Assembly (NCBI GenBank): GCA_038216175.1
Contig: JBBQQG010000013.1
Span: forward strand, 1 to 27,159
Reading direction: 5' to 3'
Source of the DNA: JBBQQG01 sp038216175
Lineage (GTDB): Bacteria; Patescibacteriota; Saccharimonadia; Saccharimonadales; OMJO01
Length of the DNA stretch: 27,159 nucleotides
Shown piece after piece: positions 22,226 to 27,159 of this stretch. Made by a program: the position numbers and the translations under genes. Numbering within the stretch: position 1 is the stretch's first letter; every line of letters begins with the position of its first letter. The notes under the pieces were generated by a model. It was given only the letters and a program-made list of their open reading frames with translations, was not told where the DNA came from and searched no databases.

Positions 22226-22840
22226 TTAAAACCCGACTGACTCTTTAATAAATATAACTGTAACGCGTTTATGCGGGTCAGTTCTATAAATTAAGAGTTT
22301 GCTTAGATTCGAGTGAATGCCGTAAGCCTTTAGAGCCCTAGCGTCTTCTAATTTATAAGCATAGCTTTCAATTCTGTCTAATGCCTGATTCAAGTCTTTA
22401 ACAATTTTTTGAGTTCCAACAAGCCATATGACATGATTCGCACCATATACATAATTTGGGAATTGGCTGCCGGTGGCCGAAGCTATTACAACTTGGCCAT
22501 CCTCGGTGACAGCGTGAACACTGCCAACAGTATAATCAGTGGCCGAGCCCAATCTTTTCATTTCAATTACTTTATCGACTTGTCCACGCATTGGCATTAT
22601 CTTATTTCTAATTGAGATATATTTACCTGAATTGTTTAACTCCTCAGTTAGTTCTGCTTTATCAGAAGTAACTGACGTTGCTGTAAACACCTCTGACCCT
22701 TCAGGAATCAGAGCTATTACTCTGTCGTGAGCATCTTTTATATTTTCTACAATTTCAACTGTAAACCCATTTACTTCTAGCGAACTTTTAGCTTTTAATA
22801 TAGCTTCATCCGAAGCTATCTGCGAATAATCTTTAGTCAT
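22226..22840 (-). CDS. LUD-domain protein (LutC/YkgG-like)
   Basis: A single LUD domain (formerly DUF162) of 204 residues. In lutABC operons this domain belongs to L-lactate oxidation proteins; stand-alone members have unclear roles. Visible features are GSEVFTATSVTSD in the first half, then SVHAVTEDGQVVIASATGSQFPNYVYGANHVIWLVGTQKIV cut as strand-turn-helix blocks, which is typical of the family core, and DLNQALDRI after it. No LutA or LutB gene is nearby. The SD AGGGG lies 8 nt before ATG. It is divergent from the HxlR gene, whose product probably controls it. Confidence 0.85.
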   Translation of the reverse strand: MTKDYSQIASDEAILKAKSSLEVNGFTVEIVENIKDAHDRVIALIPEGSEVFTATSVTSDKAELTEELNNSGKYISIRNKIMPMRGQVDKVIEMKRLGSATDYTVGSVHAVTEDGQVVIASATGSQFPNYVYGANHVIWLVGTQKIVKDLNQALDRIESYAYKLEDARALKAYGIHSNLSKLLIYRTDPHKRVTVIFIKESVGF

Positions 22841-22917
22841 TTATATACCCCTATATTTACTTCATTTATTTGTTACATTTAGAAGATCCACACATTGAAA
22901 AATCCTAAAACTTGTGC

Positions 22918-22971
22918 TACTATAATATATATAGTACTACACTAATATAAGGTACTATAATATTTATAGCA
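22918..22971. promoter_or_regulatory. two tandem operator-like palindromes between LUD and hxlR
   Basis: TACTATAATATATATAGTA (22918-22936) is a perfect dyad of TACTATA/TATAGTA with a 5-nt centre. A second copy, TACTATAATATTTATAGCA (22953-22971), differs at two positions. The copies start 35 nt apart and each contains TATAAT. Their site, 9-60 nt before hxlR and in the divergent gap, suits autoregulation by the HxlR protein and control of the LUD gene. Confidence 0.6.
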
Positions 22972-22979
22972 ACTATTTT

Positions 22980-23300
22980 ATGACTTCACTAAATTTAAAA
23001 GACGAAACATGTGTGTCAGGATTAAAGTTACTCGGTGACTATTGGACACTTAGAATAATCGATGCATTATCTACCGGTGAGCAGCATTTTTGTGAGCTAC
23101 AAAGAAATGTCGATAATCTAAACCCTGTTACTTTAACTGATAGACTAAAAAAATTGGAAGACGCAAACCTAATATCTCGCAGTGAAGAGTCTAAAACTAA
23201 AGTTATATACACACTATCTATACTTGGAACAGAAATAATGCCTGTAATTAAAGCAATAAATGTATTTTCAACGAAGATAATACAAACAAGCAAAATTTAA
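22980..23300 (+). CDS. HxlR-family winged-helix transcription regulator
   Basis: 106 residues, the normal length for HxlR/MarR-like redox- or aldehyde-responsive regulators. The start has a Cys (CVSGLKLLGDYWTLRIIDAL) as in many HxlR proteins, then FCELQRNVDNLNPVTLTDRLKKLEDANLISR, which is the recognition helix and wing hallmark of the family, and VIYTLSILGTEIMPVIKAI. Cys11 could be a redox switch. No SD is seen; a TATAAT within the upstream palindrome is 18 nt before ATG. It is divergent from the LUD gene, the likely target. Confidence 0.9.
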   Translation: MTSLNLKDETCVSGLKLLGDYWTLRIIDALSTGEQHFCELQRNVDNLNPVTLTDRLKKLEDANLISRSEESKTKVIYTLSILGTEIMPVIKAINVFSTKIIQTSKI

Positions 23301-23341
23301 TTTACATATAAAAAATATCCTAGATTTACAGATGAAGAAGT

Positions 23342-23370
23342 TTGACAACTCTACCTCTGTTTGCTACTAT
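23342..23370 (+). promoter_or_regulatory. promoter of initiator tRNA
   Basis: TTGACA (23342-23347), 17-nt spacer, TACTAT (23365-23370). The start predicted near 23377 is 7 nt before the tRNA 5' end. Confidence 0.8.
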
Positions 23371-23383
23371 TTACAGGCTTTAT

Positions 23384-23458
23384 CGCGGGGTAGAGCAGCG
23401 GCAGCTCGTGTGGCTCATAACCACAAGGTCGGAGGTTCGAGTCCTCCCCCCGCTACCA
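23384..23458 (+). tRNA. initiator tRNA-fMet (CAT)
   Basis: Initiator hallmarks are present: an unpaired 1-72 position (C1 with U72), A11-U24 in the D stem, anticodon CAT in a CTCATAA loop, and encoded CCA (23456-23458). Acceptor CGCGGGG/CCCCGCT and T stem GGAGG/CCTCC pair fully otherwise. The anticodon stem is TGTGG/CCACA. Of the three G-C pairs usual in initiators (29-31 with 39-41) only two remain; position 29-41 is U-A. Confidence 0.95.
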
Positions 23459-23549
23459 AGAAAGACTTTACAGATAGAGATTGGTTTCAAAACCAGTCTC
23501 TTTTTTGTTGACCGAAATTGCTACCTCTGTTATTTAGGTTCGAGTCCTG
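23453..23549 (+). repeat. tRNA-flank repeat copy 1
   Basis: Starts in the tRNA 3' end (CTACCA), runs through AAGAAAGACTTTACAGATAG and the terminator, then TTGACC, CTACCTCTGTT and a T-arm-like GGTTCGAGTCC. It matches copy 2 at 24615-24710 with scattered changes. TTGAC and CTACCTCTGTT also occur in the promoter region before the tRNA (23342-23361). Confidence 0.7.
23476..23506 (+). terminator. intrinsic terminator of tRNA-fMet
   Basis: AGAGATTGGTT pairs with AACCAGTCTCT (one T-G wobble) around a 4-nt loop, followed by six T (23501-23506). Confidence 0.88.
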
Positions 23550-23609
23550 TTTGGGTATTTGATTTTGCTCATGCTTGCTAATTCATTCAGATTCAGCCAT
23601 CTTAAATAT

Positions 23610-24497
23610 ATGTCTTCATTCGAACAAGAACCATCAGCTGAACCAATTACTACCTCTCAAGCTGTATGGGAGTTAAAGTCAGCTCAAACTTATTTGCTTG
23701 TAAGCCCGATGGAGTGGTCATCTGCGGACGATGAATTTAACTATACAGCGGTTCCACTTGAGATTCCTGGGCGAGAACCCATAGACCTGGCAACACTTCC
23801 TGATATGCCTTTATGGCGGTTTAGCGAAGTATTAAATATGTGGGAGATAGCACAAATAGCCAGACCAGACATAAATGGCGATGTTGAACTAGAACGCTTT
23901 TTAGTTGCTGGCGGGTTACCTCTGCTACACACAACTCATATTGTCCCTAGAGAACTTATAGAAAATTCAGAAGAGAAAAAAATCAATGATGTAATTCTTC
24001 AAAGCTCAATTTTACAAGGAGAGTTGGGGCTTACTGACGCTGAGCCGAAAAATTACGAAACAATTACAAAAGCCATTGCATGTTTAAAAGTTGTTGCCAC
24101 TGCAGCTATGAAAGAGCATTTCGAGCGATTGTCAAACATGACAGATGAAGAGAGACGATGGGAGCGTATGCAGAAGTATGGGTGGCTGGTCACACCAGAA
24201 ATGGATAGAAATGGTGAGCCAAGATGGTGGGGTATAAGCGAGGGTAGTCTACTATGGGCCGTTTTCAGCGCAACACCTGATGAGGCTGTTATCATGATTG
24301 AAGACAAAAGAGACGGTGCGCCAATGTTACCATTCTTTTTTGTTGATGAATATCCTGAAGAAATTCAAGCTGAACTCAAACAAAAACTAAGCGACAAGAA
24401 AGTTGTACGTTTGATACCTTACTCAACAGAAGCGTGGCCAGAAGACCCAAACGACATGTCAGATGCTCAAAAGGCCGCAATCGAGCAATTGAAATAG
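23610..24497 (+). CDS. unknown 295-aa acidic protein flanked by tRNA-derived repeats
   Basis: ATG 23610 is preferred over a TTG 17 codons upstream, because the extra stretch is out of keeping with the acidic start (SSFEQEPSAEPITTSQ). No SD is seen. The product is soluble, acidic and Trp-rich, with a helical middle (AMKEHFERLSNMTDEERRWE) and a C-terminal alpha/beta-like part (EAVIMIEDKRDGAPMLPFFF). I recognise no family. The gene lies between two imperfect repeats derived from the flank of tRNA-fMet, which suggests an insertion at the tRNA or a duplication of that region. Confidence 0.72.
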   Translation: MSSFEQEPSAEPITTSQAVWELKSAQTYLLVSPMEWSSADDEFNYTAVPLEIPGREPIDLATLPDMPLWRFSEVLNMWEIAQIARPDINGDVELERFLVAGGLPLLHTTHIVPRELIENSEEKKINDVILQSSILQGELGLTDAEPKNYETITKAIACLKVVATAAMKEHFERLSNMTDEERRWERMQKYGWLVTPEMDRNGEPRWWGISEGSLLWAVFSATPDEAVIMIEDKRDGAPMLPFFFVDEYPEEIQAELKQKLSDKKVVRLIPYSTEAWPEDPNDMSDAQKAAIEQLK

Positions 24498-24530
24498 ACT
24501 AACTTAAGTTTTAGTCCTGCACGGCCGAGT

Positions 24531-24620
24531 AACTTAAAAAGTCGTTGCCCCTAAGTAGTGTCTTCCGTCGGCTTAACTCCTCAAGGATATAGTTCCAATT
24601 CGAATGAACTTGTACTACCA
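24531..24620 (+). pseudogene. decayed tRNA-like sequence
   Basis: The stretch ends in ATTCGAAT, then ACTACCA, directly followed by copy 2 of the tRNA-fMet flank. The last part lines up loosely with the 3' half of tRNA-fMet (GGCT..AAC, CAAGG, TTCGA.T, CTACCA), but stems no longer pair. Read as a broken former tRNA copy; the 5' half is not recognisable. Confidence 0.4.
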
Positions 24621-24710
24621 AGAAAGATTTACAGATAGAGATAGGTACCAAAGCCAGTCTCTTTTTGATTTCCGGAAAACTCCGACCCTGTTAATGTAAT
24701 TCGAGTCATG
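24615..24710 (+). repeat. tRNA-flank repeat copy 2
   Basis: Imperfect copy of 23453-23549: CTACCAAGAAAGA, TTTACAGATAGAGAT, CCAGTCTCTTTTT, CCCTGTTA and TTCGAGTC all recur in the same order. It still contains a weak hairpin (AGAGA..TCTCT, 24637-24662) followed by T residues. Confidence 0.7.
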
Positions 24711-24719
24711 CTTAGTTGT

Positions 24720-25130
24720 TTAAGATTTGTAGACCAAAAGCAACGAACCAATAAATGTTAGCAGAATGCCCAACAGCTTAACTAAGTCAAAACTCTCTTT
24801 CAGAAAAAGTATAGATAAAATAACTACCACACCTACATAAGTTGCCGCCAATACAGATGCCACGCTTACGGTCAGCTTATTGAGTGCAAGAACATACAGT
24901 ATTGAACCGACCGCCATCATAACGCCAATCGCTATTCCAGCCGGTAAGTCTTTTACTGGCATCTTAAACGAGCGATGCGCAATTAGTAGCGCGGGTATGC
25001 CTGTGACCATCATACCAACCCCCATAAGGAAGTTTAATTGGTAAGGTGAGAGAGACTTCAAACTCACTTTCATTAGAAAAGTAGCAATACCGACTAGAAC
25101 CACATAACCAAAAACAAATAAATAACCCAT
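24720..25130 (-). CDS. half-size EamA/DMT-family transporter
   Basis: 136 residues with four or five membrane spans. The first reads LFVFGYVVLVGIATFLMKV and the last ILLTFIGSLLLVYK. The pattern LNKLTVSVASVLAATYVGVVVILSILFLKE is typical of one EamA repeat; most family members have two (about 300 aa), so this one would work as a dimer. The substrate is unknown. No SD; a TACAAT box ends 7 nt before ATG, so the message may be leaderless. Confidence 0.83.
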   Translation of the reverse strand: MGYLFVFGYVVLVGIATFLMKVSLKSLSPYQLNFLMGVGMMVTGIPALLIAHRSFKMPVKDLPAGIAIGVMMAVGSILYVLALNKLTVSVASVLAATYVGVVVILSILFLKESFDLVKLLGILLTFIGSLLLVYKS

Positions 25131-25167
25131 GTCTTAAATTGTAACAGTTGATGTAAGGTGGGGTTTT

Positions 25168-26079
25168 TTACTTTGGTTTCGAGGCTTGACTGGGTTCTGC
25201 GTAGTCATGGAAACTGATACGAGTTGGGCTAATTCGAATTATCATAAACGAACCATCTTGTAGTTTAGTGACTGGTGGTAGTTGCTTAACTCCTTGATAA
25301 ACTCGAGGTTTCACAATTTCTGAAAAGACTTTGTCTTTAGTTGCCTGATTTATTTCTACTTCGGCATTCCCTTGAAGCTGTAGTGTTTGTAACGTTCCGG
25401 CTTCATGAATCGTTAACGCCACTTGGCTGTGAGCATAAATATTACGTCCTTTGCCAGTAGCTGATTTAGTGAGTATGTATACAAAGTTATTTTCGTCGAC
25501 TAAGTAATAAACAATAGCTCCGTGGACATTACCTGTGCGGTCAACTGTAGATAAAACTGCCAGTTCGTGACTTTTAAGGTAATTTAAGCCCTCGTCATTA
25601 ACCTTTTGAAATGAGGGTAGTTCAGTCGCATCTTGCTCATGTCGGCTCGATAGCACATCATATCTTCCACTCTCCAGTCGCCTTGTTTCAATAAATTCAG
25701 TGAATATTCGGGCACATTTTAGGCTGACGTATCGAATAGCATAATCTGAAACCCGTGTATGTAGTATGACAGCTGCAAACACGCCGGCATGACTATTTTT
25801 TACGCCCGATACAACATCGTAAGTAAGTTCATCAGTTGTCATAAAAAACGCTTTTTTGTCCAAAAACAGAACTCTCTTATCTGTCGCAACCAACCAAGCT
25901 AAGCCGTTACTGTAGCGACCGTATACTACACCTCCTATATGTTCATCTGAATGTAGTATCTTTGCTAGTTCTTTTACCTCGGGCGCTCTTATACCAATGG
26001 CGCCAACACCAACAGTCTTTAGCTGGTCATGTACTCTCTCCAGATTAACTTTAGCCATACTTGTAATTGCGGTCTTCAC
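25168..26079 (-). CDS. bacterial PH-like domain fused to a pyridoxamine-phosphate-oxidase-like domain
   Basis: Two domains are seen in 303 residues. The first, about 35-135, has the pattern HIGGVVYGRYSNGLAWLVATDKRVLFLDK of a small bacterial PH (YokE-like) domain. The second, about 160-300, has YLKSHELAVLSTVDRTGNVHGAIVYYL, FVYILTKSATGKGRNIYAHSQVALTI and LQLQGNAEVE, the split-barrel FMN-binding pattern of the PNPOx family. Flavin or a related cofactor is probable; the substrate is unknown. The GTG 26079 start follows the upstream stop at once (TAATAGTG), so translation is coupled. An internal ATG at 26058 is an alternative. Last gene of a three-gene unit. Confidence 0.78.
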   Translation of the reverse strand: MKTAITSMAKVNLERVHDQLKTVGVGAIGIRAPEVKELAKILHSDEHIGGVVYGRYSNGLAWLVATDKRVLFLDKKAFFMTTDELTYDVVSGVKNSHAGVFAAVILHTRVSDYAIRYVSLKCARIFTEFIETRRLESGRYDVLSSRHEQDATELPSFQKVNDEGLNYLKSHELAVLSTVDRTGNVHGAIVYYLVDENNFVYILTKSATGKGRNIYAHSQVALTIHEAGTLQTLQLQGNAEVEINQATKDKVFSEIVKPRVYQGVKQLPPVTKLQDGSFMIIRISPTRISFHDYAEPSQASKPK

Positions 26080-26081
26080 TA

Positions 26082-26270
26082 TTAGAAATTTGTTGAGTCT
26101 AATTCTACGGACAAATTGCGTAATCTGAATGCTTCATCCAGTAAATCTTCTGAATTTGGCACACCATCGATTGGCGCACGAAATGCTTCAGTGAGCACTA
26201 CACGAGCCATCTCTAAAACTTCTCGACTCTGTTCCCTAGGTTCTATATCATCGTTAATTATATTAATCAC
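26082..26270 (-). CDS. unknown 62-aa acidic protein
   Basis: A small acidic protein, probably helical (REQSREVLEMARVVLTEAF, DLLDEAFRLRNLSVEL). GTG start at 26270 overlaps the end of the upstream gene by 8 nt, so translation is coupled. No family recognised. It is followed without gap by the PH-PNPOx fusion. Confidence 0.6.
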   Translation of the reverse strand: MINIINDDIEPREQSREVLEMARVVLTEAFRAPIDGVPNSEDLLDEAFRLRNLSVELDSTNF

Positions 26271-26469
26271 GGTTTCTTAATCGCTGGGCAATATGTCTGA
26301 ACCGTCGCGTCATAGATAAACTATTATCTAATAACTCAGCTTCTAACTCTGGTGGTGAGTCATTGGCAACATCATCTTTTGGTTCTCTAGACTCAAATAA
26401 GAACTGTTCAAAAAATACTTTGGAACGTTTTCGCTGTTTTTTGTTCGCATCTGGATAGTCGTAAGTCAT
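26263..26469 (-). CDS. unknown 68-aa protein, first gene of the operon
   Basis: ATG 26469 has a good SD (GGGAGGGTG, about 5 nt before). The product is basic at the start (DANKKQRKRSKVFFEQF), acidic in the middle (SPPELEAELLD) and basic at the end (MTRRFRHIAQRLRNRD). No family recognised. Together with the next two genes it forms an overlapping minus-strand unit. Confidence 0.65.
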   Translation of the reverse strand: MTYDYPDANKKQRKRSKVFFEQFLFESREPKDDVANDSPPELEAELLDNSLSMTRRFRHIAQRLRNRD

Positions 26470-26591
26470 ATCACCCTCCCGTTATCACTTAATCTAGAAA
26501 ACCTACCTAGCAGTATTAATCGTAGTCTTCATGTTATGCGTTGTCTGTGCGCATGCTCACGGGTTTATATGAGATAGGAATATTTTGAGCT

Positions 26592-26750
26592 ATGCCAGTA
26601 GTTTCGACTCCTTGTGTTCCAAATCGTAAAGACAAAAGTAATTCCTCTTACTTTAGTGATAGTGCCGTTATTAAATTCGTCAACGGAGAGACTATAATCA
26701 ATGGTTTTGATGATTTTTTAAATAACTCAAGACGATATTGCGAATGCTGA
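26592..26750 (+). CDS. candidate 52-aa protein
   Basis: ATG 26592 to TGA 26750. Contains SYFSDSAVIKFVNGETIING and ends in a Cys pair (YCEC). SD is poor. It lies in an otherwise gene-free stretch of about 550 nt (26470-27017), in which I see only this frame and an AT-rich hairpin. It may be a chance frame. Confidence 0.28.
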   Translation: MPVVSTPCVPNRKDKSNSSYFSDSAVIKFVNGETIINGFDDFLNNSRRYCEC

Positions 26751-26949
26751 GAAAAACTGACTATCACTAGTGCAGCATCATAATACAATAACAAGATTGA
26801 CTGACCACGATCAATTCACTTACATGATAGCTGTCTTTCAAGCGACAATTTGACGGATGATAAGAGAATTATTCTCATATATAAATACTTTAATGTATAG
26901 ATTAAATCCTAATTTACTATGCAAAATATAAGTTTATGTTAAGACTAAT

Positions 26950-26988
26950 AAAAAACAATATACTTTATTCAATAAATATTGTTTTTTT
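26950..26988. terminator. AT-rich hairpin with A- and T-runs
   Basis: AAAAAACAATAT (26950-26961) and ATATTGTTTTTTT (26976-26988) are complementary. It has the shape of a bidirectional intrinsic terminator but a very AT-rich, weak stem. Confidence 0.4.
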
Positions 26989-27017
26989 ATCAATATTATT
27001 GTACGATATGTTTTAAC

Positions 27018-27159
27018 ATGATCCTATTGCATCAAAGTGCGCGGCAAAGTGAGTTCTTAGAAATCCAAAGTGATACATTAAAAGCACTTGATCAAGTTGC
27101 TCAAGCTGGCGGTATACCAGGATTTGATGACTTTGAATTCCTTCAAGAACTGGTAGATG
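27018..27159 (+). CDS. partial CDS, runs off the window end
   Basis: ATG 27018 opens a frame that stays open to the last base (47 codons). The peptide has helical, acidic sequence (SEFLEIQSDTLKALDQVAQ, then GGIPGFDDFEFLQELVD). A pair TTGTTT (26979-26984)/TACGAT (27002-27007) with 17-nt spacing lies upstream, putting the start of transcription near the ATG. No family can be named from the part seen. Confidence 0.5.
   Translation, partial: MILLHQSARQSEFLEIQSDTLKALDQVAQAGGIPGFDDFEFLQELVD

Noticed and set aside
22980..23300. MarR or ArsR family for the small regulator
   Set aside because: The CVSGLKLLGDYWT start and LTDRLKKLEDANLISR pattern are specific to HxlR.
24531..24620. Functional tRNA (Leu/Ser type) before repeat copy 2
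   Set aside because: A T-loop-like ATTCGAAT and an ACTACCA end are present, but acceptor, D and T stems do not pair. Kept only as a decayed remnant.

Overview
The window looks like chromosomal DNA from a low-GC, streamlined member of the Patescibacteria/CPR, most plausibly a Candidatus Saccharibacteria (TM7) relative. The grounds are compact gene packing, many genes whose -10-like hexamer sits only 6-11 nt before the start codon with no Shine-Dalgarno, minimal versions of housekeeping proteins (short HrcA, short TilS, short GrpE), and many short proteins without obvious families. The organism assignment is inference; no rRNA is present. The standard code with TGA as stop fits: long genes such as ftsH, lepA and dnaK contain no in-frame TGA.

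Left part (1-3105): a candidate single-span microprotein, then a membrane-anchored surface protein gene (371-2233) broken by one in-frame TGA at 1811, facing a nucleotidyltransferase-fold gene. Heat-shock block (3156-11909, mostly minus strand): dnaJ, a 967-residue polytopic membrane protein, a DUF5680-like gene, dnaK, a divergent cupredoxin-like gene, then grpE, an unknown 90-aa gene and a shortened hrcA. Four CIRCE operators mark three HrcA-controlled units: hrcA-orf90-grpE, dnaK-orf179 and dnaJ. dnaK carries two CIRCE copies, one over the -35 and one just after the predicted transcription start.

Housekeeping cluster (11917-18913, minus strand): gmk-like, lepA, murJ, ftsH and tilS, closely spaced and each preceded by a -10-like element near the start codon. 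The guanylate-kinase-like protein has a degenerate P-loop.

Right part (18995-27159): accessory-looking genes. These are a HAD hydrolase, a type IV pilin-like protein, tRNA-Met(CAT) with a strong terminator, a 30-codon basic microprotein with its own terminator, a LUD-domain protein divergent from an HxlR regulator with two tandem operator-like palindromes, an initiator tRNA-fMet followed by decayed copies of its own flanks on either side of an unknown 295-aa gene, a half-size EamA transporter, and a three-gene operon ending in a bPH-PNPOx fusion. The window ends inside an unfinished plus-strand gene. No IS element, CRISPR array, rRNA or replication origin was seen.
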